Source: Polyangiaceae bacterium
Lineage (GTDB): Bacteria > Myxococcota_A > Polyangia > Polyangiales > Polyangiaceae
Assembly (NCBI GenBank): GCA_013361525.1
Contig: JABFXY010000028.1
Span: 16,470 to 80,469 of the forward strand
DNA: 64,000 nucleotides
Direction: 5' to 3'
How positions within the stretch are numbered: position 1 is the stretch's first letter; each line of letters begins with the position of its first letter. Below, piece by piece: positions 25,193-34,618 of this stretch. The notes beneath the pieces are model-generated. The model was not told where the DNA came from. It saw only the letters and a list, made by a program, of their open reading frames with translations, and searched no databases. Made by a program: the position numbers and the translations under genes.

Positions 25193-26977
25193 TCACGCCT
25201 TCTTGCCGACCGGCGTGCCTTTGAGACCGCCGGCCGTGGTCCACCCGCCCTCCGGCCCTCGTGAGAGGAACGCGAGGTTGAGCTTTCCTTTGCCGATCGG
25301 GATGCTGAGGCCCTCGGCCCATTTCGCGGGGGCCGGAAGCGGCAGCGTCTTGTGGCCCTTCGCCGTCTCGAGACCGGAGGCGTCGGTGCTGAAACAGGCA
25401 ATGCCCTCCGACGAGAGGGTCGTCACGACCTGGCTCGGGATGAGCGGCGCGATGACGACGCGAACGCCGTCGCGACCGAGCGGGCTGTCACCCACGCGGC
25501 GCACGTCGTCGAGCGTCGAGAGGATGAGTGCCCAGCCGTCGCCCGAGGGCTTCGTGTTGGGGACGATCGGCGTCTCCAAAATTTCGAACGTCGTCGCGTC
25601 GCGGAACGGCTCGCGCGGGGAGGGAAGAGCCGGCTTCTTCGCCGACTGCGTCTCGGTTCCCTTCTTGTCGCGCAGAACGAGGACGTCGTCGGTCGGAAGC
25701 GCGCGCGGGACAGTCACGCGAACGGGGCGCTTGAAGCTGCGCGGATCCCCGACGACACCGGTCGCGACTGCGTAGGCGAGCGTCTCGGCCGAGGCGACAA
25801 CGAAGCGTGGCGAGCCCGCGGTGCGCGGCTCCGGATCCGACGTGCGGATCGAGAGCGAGCCCTTCGGAGGCGGGTACACCTCCGACGAGATGACGCGGGC
25901 ATCGGGCTCGATGACACGTGCGCCGGTCGCGACGAGATCCACGAGGGCGCCCGACTGTGCGAGCACCTCGAGCACCTGGCGCGACGGCGGCGACACCAGC
26001 AGATCGAGCCGCGACGGAACGCGCTTCGACTTGAGGAGCATCGCGGCGGCGAGCATGTCTCGCAGCGTCGTTCCGCTATCGCCGCCGAGGACGACCTGCG
26101 ACACCGGCTTGCCCGCGAGATCGCGTACCGGGCGGACGGTCCCGTCCTCATCCATGAGGAGCGGATCGACCGCCGACAGATCGATGCTGACGACCTCTTC
26201 GCACGGGGCGCCGGGGTCGGGGACGATCGCGCGGTGTGCCTTGCTGCGACGCTGATCGCGGAGGAACACCTCCGTCTTTTCGTCGCTGACGAAGATGGCC
26301 GCCGCGGCGCCGACCTGCGGGGCGATCCCGGCGAGGACGCTGCGCTCCGGGACGGAGAGCAGGCGCGCGCTCGGGCCCGCGAACTCGAGGACGACGGGAG
26401 CGTGATGCTCCTCTTCGATGCGCTTGACGCGCTCGTCGAGGCCGCGCCGCATGAGCTCGAGCGCGACGTCGCGAGCGCAGACGAACGGCCGCGGCCGGCC
26501 GGAGAGGTGAATCTGGACGCTGCGCGGCGGGCGTAGCCACACGGTACCGGTCGCCAGCGCCTGGCCGAGCATCGCCGGAGACACGACGAGCGCGAGCATC
26601 CCGACACCGCCGACCGTCGCGAGGCGCGGATCGTCGGTCAGCGCCAGGCGCGCGGGTGCGGCGAACCGCTCGAGGTGCACCGGCCCGGGGAAGCCGATGC
26701 CCGGTCGCGCGATCTGTACACTGTACGCGGGAAGCTCGGGCGGGGTGCTGCCGGCGCCGCGCTCTTCCGTTTGCGCGAGCGACGACGCGTCGGTGACGCA
26801 GGTGCCGTCGTAGGCGACCGCGACTTCGACCGGCGTCTTCTTCATCCCGAGCGCGAGCGCTTCGGCCAAGGCGCGCGCAGGAGCGCGCGAGAGGATGACC
26901 TGGTCGACCTTGACCTGAACGACCTCGCCTCGAAGCTGCGGATCCGGTGCTCGCCCCGCGAGGATTTTCTGAGGCAT
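25193..26977 (-). CDS. Aconitase-superfamily protein lacking the iron-sulphur cysteines
   Basis: 594 residues from the ATG at 26977 (MPQKILAG, matching the EKILA opening of LeuC/aconitases); an ATG at 27010 is an alternative. The fold is recognisable across the length: QVKVDQVILSRAPARALAEA, TVGGVGMLALVVSP followed by TVWLRPPRSVQIHLSGRP, CARDVALELMRRG, LEFAGPSARLLSVPERSVLA and the EEVVSIDLSAVDPLL strand. The cluster ligands are gone: the GSCTN motif reads GGDSGTTLRDM, and the later C-x-x-C region (after LVSPPSRQVLEVLAQSG) has no Cys. Only four Cys remain, none at ligand places. It therefore cannot hold a normal 4Fe-4S cluster and may be a non-hydratase or regulatory relative. Surrounding hairpins and a divergent roadblock gene give no role. 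Confidence 0.75.
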   Translation of the reverse strand: MPQKILAGRAPDPQLRGEVVQVKVDQVILSRAPARALAEALALGMKKTPVEVAVAYDGTCVTDASSLAQTEERGAGSTPPELPAYSVQIARPGIGFPGPVHLERFAAPARLALTDDPRLATVGGVGMLALVVSPAMLGQALATGTVWLRPPRSVQIHLSGRPRPFVCARDVALELMRRGLDERVKRIEEEHHAPVVLEFAGPSARLLSVPERSVLAGIAPQVGAAAAIFVSDEKTEVFLRDQRRSKAHRAIVPDPGAPCEEVVSIDLSAVDPLLMDEDGTVRPVRDLAGKPVSQVVLGGDSGTTLRDMLAAAMLLKSKRVPSRLDLLVSPPSRQVLEVLAQSGALVDLVATGARVIEPDARVISSEVYPPPKGSLSIRTSDPEPRTAGSPRFVVASAETLAYAVATGVVGDPRSFKRPVRVTVPRALPTDDVLVLRDKKGTETQSAKKPALPSPREPFRDATTFEILETPIVPNTKPSGDGWALILSTLDDVRRVGDSPLGRDGVRVVIAPLIPSQVVTTLSSEGIACFSTDASGLETAKGHKTLPLPAPAKWAEGLSIPIGKGKLNLAFLSRGPEGGWTTAGGLKGTPVGKKA

Positions 26978-27402
26978 CGTGCGGGGAGGATCCCCAGCTC
27001 GTGCGCGCATGTGCCGTCGTTTCCTTCTTCGGCGTGGGTCGAACCCACGCGCCAGCCCAACAGCGTTCTGCGTGGGAGGCCCACGCCTCGGCGCCGTTCG
27101 CGCAATCCCTTGCGCGAAACGAGAGCAGGTTCCGCGATGGGAAGACCCCCCGCGCCACCAGCACCGCACGGGAACTCCCCATGCGCTGGAAACAGCACAA
27201 CGCCGAGCGGTCACGCACGTTAGCCGCTCGATTGCTGGGGGGTCAAGGCGGCAAGTTGAGGGGCGCCTGGACCGGGGCATCCACCGATTTTTTCCGGGAC
27301 GCAAGATGTAAAGCCCGACAGCTTACTTTACGTGTGGGTGTCCCGGCCGGTAGAGTCTGGGCTCGGTCGGAAGCTTCGTTTTCTGCGCGTTACCGGAGGG
27401 TC
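26978..27402. other. Divergent intergenic region with three tandem hairpins
   Basis: About 425 bases between the aconitase-like gene (leftward) and the roadblock gene (rightward). Three perfect hairpins follow one another: GCGTGGGT-CGA-ACCCACGC (27032-27050), GCGTGGG-AGG-CCCACGC (27070-27086), and TTCGCGCAA-TCCC-TTGCGCGAA (27097-27118). The first two share the GCGTGGG arm. Further right the sequence has a poly-T run (CGATTTTTTCC, about 27290) and a lower-GC stretch GTAAAGCCCGACAGCTTACTT near 27310 that could be the promoter of the roadblock gene. No gene is seen. Confidence 0.5.
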
Positions 27403-27768
27403 ATGTTCCAGTCCCTGCTCAAGGAAGTCGTCGATGGCGTCGAGGGCGGTCTCGCAACGTTGGTGATGGACTTCGAGGGGATCGCGGTCGACAGCTACGC
27501 GAAGCCCGACCCGCCCGTCGAGTTCGACATCCAGACGATCGGCGCGGAGTTCAGCGTCGTCTTGAAGTCGATCCAGCGTGCATCCCAGATGCTGGAGGCT
27601 GGCGAGCCGGCCGAGGTCACGATCCAAGCCGAGAAGGTGACGACCGTGATTCGCGTCGTGTCGGACACGTACTTCGTCGCCCTGACGATGACGCCCGACG
27701 GCAACATCGGAAAGGGCCGCTACCTGCTTCGCACGCGCGTCCCGACGTTGCTCAAAGAGCTGTCCTGA
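27403..27768 (+). CDS. Roadblock/LC7-domain protein
   Basis: 121 residues from the ATG at 27403 with GGAGGG nine bases upstream. One roadblock/LC7 fold fills the protein: helix FQSLLKEVVDGVEG, strand ATLVMDFEGIAVDSYAK, a long helix with EFSVVLKSIQRASQML, then strands VTIQAEKVTTVIRVVSDTYF and VALTMTPDGNIGKGRYLL. The family includes MglB, the GTPase-activating partner of MglA in Myxococcus, and related small-GTPase regulators. No MglA-like gene is adjacent (the nearest are at 53062 and 56318), so its partner is not shown. aroQ follows 34 bases downstream. Confidence 0.8.
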   Translation: MFQSLLKEVVDGVEGGLATLVMDFEGIAVDSYAKPDPPVEFDIQTIGAEFSVVLKSIQRASQMLEAGEPAEVTIQAEKVTTVIRVVSDTYFVALTMTPDGNIGKGRYLLRTRVPTLLKELS

Positions 27769-27802
27769 GGCAGCGGCATCGGCGATCGCATCGGGTCCGC
27801 GC

Positions 27803-28264
27803 GTGAAGATCCTCGTGCTGTCCGGCCCCAACCTCGATCGGTTGGGGACGCGCGAGCCGGCGATCTACGGCGGCGTGACGCTCTCCGCGATCCACGCGCG
27901 GCTCGAAGAGGTCGCGCGTGCGCACGGCGCGACGATCGACGCCAGGCAGACACCTCACGAAGGCGACCTCGTCGCGTGGATCGGGGCGGCCCGCGACGAC
28001 GGATTCGCAGGCATCCTCATCAACCCCGGCGCATACACCCACACGTCGATCGCGATCCTCGACGCGCTGCGCGGCGCGGACCTTCCCGCGGTCGAGGTGC
28101 ATCTGTCGAACCCCGAGGCGCGTGAGGCATTTCGCAGACGGTCGTTCACCGCGCGCGCGTGCGTCGGAAAGGTGAGCGGCTTCGGTGCGCGGTCGTACGA
28201 GCTCGGCCTCGAGGGCCTGGTCGGCGTCATCACATCACGCGGCGCGTCGGCGCGAGGTGATTGA
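27803..28264 (+). CDS. aroQ: 3-dehydroquinate dehydratase, type II
   Basis: 153 residues from a GTG. The enzyme removes water from 3-dehydroquinate in the shikimate pathway and forms a dodecamer. The opening LVLSGPNLDRLGTREPAIYG contains the active-site Arg and Tyr of the flexible lid. INPGAYTHTSIAI supplies the substrate-binding Asn and Gly, and VEVHLSNPEAREAFRRRSF holds the catalytic His and the conserved Asn-Pro. VSGFGARSYELGLEGL is the usual C-terminal helix. It sits upstream of accB-accC, an arrangement (aroQ-accB-accC) common in bacteria. Confidence 0.97.
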   Translation: MKILVLSGPNLDRLGTREPAIYGGVTLSAIHARLEEVARAHGATIDARQTPHEGDLVAWIGAARDDGFAGILINPGAYTHTSIAILDALRGADLPAVEVHLSNPEAREAFRRRSFTARACVGKVSGFGARSYELGLEGLVGVITSRGASARGD

Positions 28265-28356
28265 GGTGACGGTCGCGATTTGGTAGTGCACCGGGCGAGT
28301 TCGTTTCCGCGCAGCACACCGCGCGAACCTCGCGCACGAGGAAGCAGGGAGCCTTG

Positions 28357-28866
28357 GTGGACATCGATATTCCGCAGCTGAAAGCACTGCTTTCGGCATT
28401 GGTCGACGGCGGCGTCACCGAGTTCGAGTTCGAGGACGAAGCCGTGCGGCTTCGCATCAACCGCGGCCCGTCGAAGGAGGTCGTGGTATCGGCTGCGCCC
28501 CAGTTCGTCGGGTCGCTCATGCCCCAGGCTGCCGCGAGCTACTCGGTGGATGCGGGCCCCGCGAGCGTCCCACCGATGAGCGTTCCCGCCGCGTCGGTCG
28601 CTGCGCCCGTCGCCGACGACGCGAACGTCTTCTTCGTCACGTCGCCCTTCGTCGGAACCTTCTACCGGCAGCCTTCGCCGGACGCGCCGCCCTTCGTCGA
28701 TGTCGGCACCAAGGTTCGCGAGGGTCAGACCCTGTGCATCGTCGAAGCGATGAAGCTGATGAACGAGCTCGAGGCCGACGCCGCGGGCGTCATCGTCGAC
28801 TGCCTCGTCGAGAACGGCAAGCCCGTCGAGTTCGGCCAGAAGCTCTTCAAGCTCAAGCCCGCCTGA
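28357..28866 (+). CDS. accB: Biotin carboxyl carrier protein of acetyl-CoA carboxylase
   Basis: 169 residues. I prefer the GTG at 28357, five bases after GGGAG, over the TTG three bases earlier. The N-terminal helix [20 protein letters not shown] and the strand VRLRINR are typical. A Pro/Ala/Val-rich linker follows (residues about 50-90), then the biotinyl domain: [20 protein letters not shown], the biotin-acceptor Lys in VEAMKLMNE, and [18 protein letters not shown]. It carries CO2 between AccC and the carboxyltransferase. accC starts ten bases after its stop. accA and accD are not in the window. Confidence 0.96.
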   Translation: MDIDIPQLKALLSALVDGGVTEFEFEDEAVRLRINRGPSKEVVVSAAPQFVGSLMPQAAASYSVDAGPASVPPMSVPAASVAAPVADDANVFFVTSPFVGTFYRQPSPDAPPFVDVGTKVREGQTLCIVEAMKLMNELEADAAGVIVDCLVENGKPVEFGQKLFKLKPA

Positions 28867-28876
28867 GCCGTATCCG

Positions 28877-30223
28877 ATGTTCAAGAAAGTCCTGATCGCC
28901 AACCGCGGCGAGATCGCGATGCGCATCCTGCGCGCGTGCCGGTTGCTCGGCATCCGCACCGTCGCCATCCACTCGACCGCAGACGCAGACGCCCTCCACG
29001 TGCGCTTCGCCGACGAGGCCGTGTGCGTCGGCCCGCCCGAGCCGGGAAAGAGCTACCTCAACATCCCGTCGATCATCGCGGTCGCCGAGGTGACGAACGC
29101 CGACGCGATCCACCCCGGGTACGGCTTCTTGAGCGAGAACGCGAAGTTCGCGGAGCTCTGCAAGAAGTGCCGCCTCACGTGGATCGGGCCGTCTCCCGAC
29201 GCGATGATGAAGTGGGGTGACAAGGTCACCTCGCGCGAAAACGCGACGCGCTTCGGCCTTCCGCTGCTGCCGGGCACGGGTGTCCTCAAGGACGCGGAGG
29301 ACGCCGAGGCGCGGGCACAGGAGATCGGCTTCCCCGTCATTCTCAAGGCCTCCGGTGGCGGCGGCGGGCGCGGAATGCGCATCGTTCGTAACGTCGGTGA
29401 GGTGCGCCGCGCCTTCGAGACCGCCCGCCACGAGGCCGAGATCGGCTTCAAGAATCCGGACGTCTACCTCGAGCGCTTCATCGAAGAGCCGCGCCACATC
29501 GAGTTCCAGATCCTGGCCGATCACCACGGCGGCGTTTGGACGCTCGGCGAGCGCGAGTGCTCGCTCCAGCGCCGCCACCAGAAGGTGATCGAAGAGGCGC
29601 CGAGCCCCGTCATGACGGAAGAGCTGCGCACGGAAATCGGCGAGAAGATCCGGAACGCGATCGGCTCGACCGGCTACACGTCGCTCGGGACGCTCGAGTT
29701 CCTGATGGACGAGAAGAAGAACCTCTACTTCATGGAGATGAACACGAGGGTCCAGGTCGAGCATCCCGTCACCGAGATGACGACCGGCGTCGACCTCGTC
29801 GAGCTGCAGATCCGCGCTGCCGCGGGGGAGAAGCTCAGCGTCCCCGACACGCGCCCGTGGAGCTTCCGCGGCCACGCGATCGAGTGCCGCATCAATGCCG
29901 AAGATCCGAAGTCGTTCGCGCCGTGGCCCGGCCTCATCTCCGGCTACCACCCGCCCGGGGGCGGTGGTGTTCGCGTCGACTCCGGCGTGTACGGCGGCTT
30001 CCGCGTCCCGCCCAACTACGACGCCCTCCTCGCGAAGGTCATCACCCACGCGCCGACGCGCGCCGAAGCGATCGCAAAAATGCGCGTCGCCCTCGACGAA
30101 TTCATCATCGAAGGCATCCGCACCAACATCCCGCTCCACCAAGCGCTGCTCCGCGAGCCCGCCGTCCTCGACGGCAACATGAGCACGCGAACCATCGAGC
30201 GCGTCGTGGCGCGCGGCTTCTAG
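28877..30223 (+). CDS. accC: Biotin carboxylase of acetyl-CoA carboxylase
   Basis: 448 residues, normal length. It carboxylates biotin on AccB using ATP and bicarbonate. N-terminal domain [23 protein letters not shown]-grasp Gly-rich loop [13 protein letters not shown] near residue 163; [15 protein letters not shown] and [15 protein letters not shown] with the catalytic Glu and Asn at about residues 288-295; C-terminal [13 protein letters not shown] and [10 protein letters not shown]. It forms an operon with accB and probably aroQ. A long hairpin repeat starts 33 bases after the stop and could terminate the operon. Confidence 0.98.
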   Translation: MFKKVLIANRGEIAMRILRACRLLGIRTVAIHSTADADALHVRFADEAVCVGPPEPGKSYLNIPSIIAVAEVTNADAIHPGYGFLSENAKFAELCKKCRLTWIGPSPDAMMKWGDKVTSRENATRFGLPLLPGTGVLKDAEDAEARAQEIGFPVILKASGGGGGRGMRIVRNVGEVRRAFETARHEAEIGFKNPDVYLERFIEEPRHIEFQILADHHGGVWTLGERECSLQRRHQKVIEEAPSPVMTEELRTEIGEKIRNAIGSTGYTSLGTLEFLMDEKKNLYFMEMNTRVQVEHPVTEMTTGVDLVELQIRAAAGEKLSVPDTRPWSFRGHAIECRINAEDPKSFAPWPGLISGYHPPGGGGVRVDSGVYGGFRVPPNYDALLAKVITHAPTRAEAIAKMRVALDEFIIEGIRTNIPLHQALLREPAVLDGNMSTRTIERVVARGF

Positions 30224-30255
30224 CGCGGAGGCGATCCGAGGGGGCCCAGAGGAGA

Positions 30256-30365
30256 GGGGTCGCCAAGGGCGCCAAGAGAAGAAAGAGGAGGGAGAAGAGG
30301 GATTTTTTGGAGTTCCTACGAACCTCCTCTTTCTCTTTCTGCCCCTTGGCGCTCTTGGCGACCCC
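30256..30365. repeat. Long palindromic hairpin repeat, copy A
   Basis: 110 bases. The left arm starts GGGGTCGCCAAGGGCGCCAA and the right arm ends CTTGGCGCTCTTGGCGACCC C, its near-perfect complement; purine-rich AGAAGAAAGAGGAGG pairs with CCTCCTCTTTCTCTTTCT further in. Copy B at 36493-36621 has the same outer 20 bases and the same purine tract. The element sits between accC and the next rightward gene and would form a very long RNA hairpin. Confidence 0.85.
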
Positions 30366-30495
30366 GCTTCTTCCGGCTTCTCTCAGTGCGCGCCGGCTCT
30401 CGAACGTGCGAGCGCTCAACGCGGCCCGCTCCGTGTGGTACACCGCGCGCGCGTAGCTCCGCTTGGTCGGGGCTCTTTGCGAGGTTACCAAACCC

Positions 30496-33400
30496 ATGAC
30501 CGTATCCATGCCGAACGGGCAGAAGCTGCCGCGGGCGACCGCGACGAACGGCGCGCCCCACCTTCAACGCGATTTCAGCCGCTGGATCGACGCCACGCGG
30601 GATCCGTCCGAGCTTCGCCTCGGCTTCGAAGGTTTCCGTTACGAAGACCTGTTCGCGCCCGAAAAGCTCGCGGAGCTGTCGAAGATTTTCGAGCGCGAGC
30701 TCGAGACGACCGACCTCGCGGCGTTCACGGCCCTCGTGGAGCTGCGCACCAAAGCGGCGGACGCCAAGGGGCCGCAGGCCGTCAGCGACGCGCTGCTCGC
30801 GGTTGCTCCGCACGTGTCCTCGTTCGTGGCGAAGTTGTTCCGCGTCGAGGAAGAGACGCGGTCGATCCGTGAAGAGGTCGAGGGGCGGCGCCTGCTCTGG
30901 GACTTCAAACGCGAGTTCGTGAAGAAGCGCATCTTCAAGCCGAACGCGTCGCGCGCGTTCCTCGGTCGCGCGAATTCCAGCACCGATCCGGCGAAGCTCG
31001 CGGCGTCGGTTGCGATGCGCGCGCTCGCTGCGATGGGTGCGCCGGAGAGCCTGCTCGGCACCGGCTCGGCGGAAGAAGAGACGGCCGTCGCCGCGGCGAC
31101 ACTTCGCATCCACGAAGTCGACGACACCGGCCGCAAAGCCGCGAAAGCCGGCGGCGCGCATTGGACCGACGACCTTCACGCGCGTGCTGCAGCGATGCGC
31201 TCCGCGCTGAAGGCCGCATCGCTCGGCCCCGACGTCGACAAGGTCGTCGCGGTTGCCGGGGCGCAGCCGACCGACGCGGAAGACGTCGAGGTTTCCGGCT
31301 TTGCAATGGATGCGGTCGAGGCCTGGCTCGCGGCTCGCCGCCAAGAGCACACCGATCCCGCGCACAAGTGGCCGACGCTGAAGGCGCCGCACAACATCGA
31401 CGCCATGCAGCTGGTGAAGCTGCGTCGCCCCGACGAGAAGCTCCCGGAGCTCTTCGTCGGCCCCGAAGGCGAGAGCCGCGCGCGTGACGGCTTCGCGCTC
31501 ACCGATCGACGCATGGGGCCGCGCGGCATCGAGCAAGAGGTCGACTACTGCCTCCTCTGCCACGACCGCGACAAGGACTCGTGCTCGAAGGGCTTGCGCG
31601 AGCCGAAGTCGACCGCGATCAAGAAGAACCCGCTCGGTGTCTCGCTCGCAGGCTGCCCGCTCGAGGAGAAGATCTCCGAGATGCACACGATGCGCGCGAA
31701 GGGCGACGTCATCGCGTCGCTCGCGCTCGTCTGCATCGACAACCCGATGCTCCCGGGCACGGGTCACCGCATCTGCAACGACTGCATGAAGGCCTGCGTC
31801 TTCCAGAAGCAGGAGCCGGTGAACATCCCCGAGGTCGAGACGTCGGTCCTCTCCGACGTTTTGAACCTGCCGTGGGGCTTCGAGATCTACGGCTTCCTCA
31901 CCCGATGGAATCCGCTCAACATCGCGCGGCCGCACGCGCGCCCCTACAACGGCAAGAACGTCCTCGTCGTCGGCCTCGGCCCGGCGGGCTACACGCTCTC
32001 GCACCACCTCACGCAGGAGGGCTTCGCGGTCGCGGCCGCCGACGGCCTCAAGATCGAGCCGCTCCCGGTCGAGCTCACGGGTGATGCGACGCGCTCACCG
32101 CGCCCGATCAAGGACTACAAGATGCTCTACGAAGAGCTCGACGAGCGTGTGCTCCTCGGGTTCGGCGGCGTCTCCGAGTACGGCATCACGGTTCGCTGGG
32201 ACAAGAACTTCCTCAGCGTCCTCTACATCACGCTCGCACGGCAGAAGCTCTTGCGCATCTTCGGCGGCGTGCGCTTCGGCGGCTCGATCACGCTGGAAGA
32301 TGCGTGGAGCTACGGCTTCGACCACGTCGCGATCGCGGCGGGCGCGGGCCGGCCGACGCTCATCAAGCTGAAGAACAACCTCGCGCGCGGCATCCGCAAG
32401 GCGTCCGACTTCCTGATGGCGCTGCAGCTGACCGGTGCCTACAAGCGCTCGGCGCTGGCGAACCTTCAGGTGCGTTTGCCCGCGGTCGTGATCGGCGGCG
32501 GTCTGACGGCGATCGACACGGCCACCGAGCTCATCGCCTACTACCCGATCCAAGCCGAGAAGACGGCCGAACGCATCGAAACGCTCATTCGCGAGCGAGG
32601 TGAAAAGGCGATCGTCGAGATGTTCGACGCGGAGGAGCGATCCTTCATCGCCGAGCAGCTCGGCCACGCCGCGCAAATTCGCGAAGAGCGCGCCAAGGCG
32701 AAGGCCGAGGGACGCACGCCGAACTTCCAGCCGCTCATCGACACCTGGGGCGGTGTTTCGATCGTCTACCGAAAGCGCGTGCTCGACTCGCCGGCCTACC
32801 GCCTCAACCACGAAGAGGTCGCGAAGAGCCTCGAGGAAGGTGTCCGCTACATCGAGAACCTCTCGCCGATCGAGGCGGTCCTCGACGAGGAGAGCGCGGT
32901 CAAATCGATGAAGTTCACGCGCCAGGTGCTCGGCGACGACGGCAAGTGGGTGGAGAGCGCCGAGGTCGTCGAGCTCCCCGCGCGCACCGTCTGCGTCGCC
33001 GCCGGCACGCAGCCGAACGTCACCTACGAACGCGAGTACCCGCACTCGTTCAAGTTCGACAAGTGGAACCAGTACTTCCAGCCGCACAAGGCCTACGTCG
33101 ACGACGCCGGCAAGCTCCACGTGGAGCAGGTCGACGACGCGAGGGAGGGGTTCTTCACGAGTTACGACGATGGTCGTCACACGGTCAGCTTCTACGGCGA
33201 CAACCACCCGCACTACGCGGGCAGCGTCGTCAAGGCGATGGCGAGCGCGAAGGACGCGTACCCCTCGGTGCGCGAGCTCTTCCGCCTCGATCTCGCGCGC
33301 CTCGACGAGACGCCGCAGGCTTCGCGTGACGCGCAGCTGGCAGCGTTCTTCACGAAGATCGACGACGATATGACGGCGACCGTCCATGCGGTGAACCGCC

Positions 33401-34383
33401 TCACGCCGACGATCATCGAGGTCGTGGTTCGAGCGCCCGCCGCCGCGCGGAAGTTCCACCCGGGCCAGTTCTATCGGCTGCAGAACTTCGAGGCCTTCTC
33501 CCCGCTCGTCGAGGACACCGCGCGCGAGGTCTTCGGTGCCGACGCGACGACGACGCGCCTCGCGATGGAAGGCATCGCGCTCACGGGTGCGTGGGTCGAC
33601 AAGGAGAAGGGCCTTTTGTCGCTCATCGCGCTCGAAATGGGCACCTCGACGCGCCTGCTTTCGACCCTCACGGTCGGCGAGCGAGTCATCGTCATGGGTC
33701 CGACGGGCACGCCGACGGAGATCCCGGAGCGCGAGACGGTGCTGCTCGCCGGCGGTGGGCTCGGCAACGCGGTGCTCTTCTCGATCGCCAAGGCGCTGAA
33801 GAGCCGCGGCGCCCGCGTCGTGTACTTCGCCGGCTACCGCAAAGGCGAAGACCTCTTCAAGCAGGACGACATCGAGGTCGCGACCGATCAGGTCGTGTGG
33901 TGCACCGACTCGGGCAACGAGATCGGGCCGCGCCGCGACCAAGATCGGCACTTCCGGGGCAACATCGTGCAAGCGATGACGGCCTACGCGAAGGGCCAGC
34001 TCGGCGGCGAGGTCGCGAAGCTCTCCGAGGTGTCACGCATCATCGCGATCGGCTCGGACCGCATGATGAAGGCCGTTCGCGAGGCGCGTCACGGTGTGCT
34101 CCAGGCGTACTTGAACCCGCGGCACGTCGGGCTCGGCAGCATCAACTCGCCGATGCAATGCATGATGAAGGAGGTCTGCGCGCAGTGCCTCCAGCGTCAC
34201 GTCGATCCCGAGACCGGCAAGGAGACCTTCGTCTTCACTTGCTACAACCAGGATCAAGAGCTCGACCGCGTCGACTTCGACAACCTCAACGCGCGCCTCA
34301 AGCAGTCCAGCGTGCAGGAGAAGGTGTCGAACGGGTACCTGGACTACCTGTTCGGTCTGGCTCCCGATCTTCGCAAAGTCTGA
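30496..34383 (+). CDS. NfnB/GltD-like plus PyrK/NfnA-like flavoprotein fusion
   Basis: 1295 residues from the ATG at 30496. Residues 1-345 match nothing I know and are helical. From about 351 there are ferredoxin-like Cys groups, YCLLCHDRDKDSC and GHRICNDCMKAC, like the GltD/NfnB N-terminal cluster domain. The FAD motif VLVVGLGPAG is at about 489 and an NAD(P) motif VVIGGGLTAIDTATEL at about 663. From about 958 a PyrK/NfnA-like half begins: FHPGQFYRLQNFE (FAD), LLAGGGLGNAVLFSIAKALK (NAD), and a 2Fe-2S set CMMKEVCAQC...FTC near the end. The two halves correspond to NfnB and NfnA, which together exchange electrons between NADH, NADPH and ferredoxin. Whether this fusion bifurcates electrons is not shown. 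A hairpin follows the stop. Confidence 0.85.
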   Translation: MTVSMPNGQKLPRATATNGAPHLQRDFSRWIDATRDPSELRLGFEGFRYEDLFAPEKLAELSKIFERELETTDLAAFTALVELRTKAADAKGPQAVSDALLAVAPHVSSFVAKLFRVEEETRSIREEVEGRRLLWDFKREFVKKRIFKPNASRAFLGRANSSTDPAKLAASVAMRALAAMGAPESLLGTGSAEEETAVAAATLRIHEVDDTGRKAAKAGGAHWTDDLHARAAAMRSALKAASLGPDVDKVVAVAGAQPTDAEDVEVSGFAMDAVEAWLAARRQEHTDPAHKWPTLKAPHNIDAMQLVKLRRPDEKLPELFVGPEGESRARDGFALTDRRMGPRGIEQEVDYCLLCHDRDKDSCSKGLREPKSTAIKKNPLGVSLAGCPLEEKISEMHTMRAKGDVIASLALVCIDNPMLPGTGHRICNDCMKACVFQKQEPVNIPEVETSVLSDVLNLPWGFEIYGFLTRWNPLNIARPHARPYNGKNVLVVGLGPAGYTLSHHLTQEGFAVAAADGLKIEPLPVELTGDATRSPRPIKDYKMLYEELDERVLLGFGGVSEYGITVRWDKNFLSVLYITLARQKLLRIFGGVRFGGSITLEDAWSYGFDHVAIAAGAGRPTLIKLKNNLARGIRKASDFLMALQLTGAYKRSALANLQVRLPAVVIGGGLTAIDTATELIAYYPIQAEKTAERIETLIRERGEKAIVEMFDAEERSFIAEQLGHAAQIREERAKAKAEGRTPNFQPLIDTWGGVSIVYRKRVLDSPAYRLNHEEVAKSLEEGVRYIENLSPIEAVLDEESAVKSMKFTRQVLGDDGKWVESAEVVELPARTVCVAAGTQPNVTYEREYPHSFKFDKWNQYFQPHKAYVDDAGKLHVEQVDDAREGFFTSYDDGRHTVSFYGDNHPHYAGSVVKAMASAKDAYPSVRELFRLDLARLDETPQASRDAQLAAFFTKIDDDMTATVHAVNRLTPTIIEVVVRAPAAARKFHPGQFYRLQNFEAFSPLVEDTAREVFGADATTTRLAMEGIALTGAWVDKEKGLLSLIALEMGTSTRLLSTLTVGERVIVMGPTGTPTEIPERETVLLAGGGLGNAVLFSIAKALKSRGARVVYFAGYRKGEDLFKQDDIEVATDQVVWCTDSGNEIGPRRDQDRHFRGNIVQAMTAYAKGQLGGEVAKLSEVSRIIAIGSDRMMKAVREARHGVLQAYLNPRHVGLGSINSPMQCMMKEVCAQCLQRHVDPETGKETFVFTCYNQDQELDRVDFDNLNARLKQSSVQEKVSNGYLDYLFGLAPDLRKV

Positions 34384-34410
34384 GGGCGCTGGTCGTTCGA
34401 CCGCTCCTCC

Positions 34411-34438
34411 GAATGGGCCGCCTCCTCGCGGCCCATTC
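34411..34438 (+). terminator. Hairpin terminator after the flavoprotein fusion gene
   Basis: GAATGGGCCGC (34411-34421) pairs perfectly with GCGGCCCATTC (34428-34438) around a six-base loop, about 27 bases after the stop. The following GCGATTTCC has only a short T run, so a weak or hairpin-only terminator is likely. Confidence 0.65.
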
Positions 34439-34618
34439 GCGATTTCCGGGGTTCGACGGGCCGAATCGTCGCCGATTCGTTTCCCTTTCAGATCGTTTCA
34501 GACGCCGATCTGCAGCTTGTTGGCATCGTTTCGGTGCCGCTGTGGCGTTCCCCGCCCGAGCGGGCAATCTCCCTTACGAACTGCTCGGCCTGCCCGAGCG
34601 ATAGCTGCGAGGTTCTTC

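Noticed and set aside
27028..27090. tRNA-like sequence on the minus strand with a GGGTTCGACCC arm
   Set aside because: The T-loop-like hairpin has the wrong loop size and no acceptor, D-arm or anticodon arm of the right lengths can be drawn around it.
32095..33972. Leftward open frame of 625 codons inside the flavoprotein fusion
   Set aside because: Antisense shadow of a gene with clear cofactor motifs; its own composition is Arg/Val/Asp repeats.
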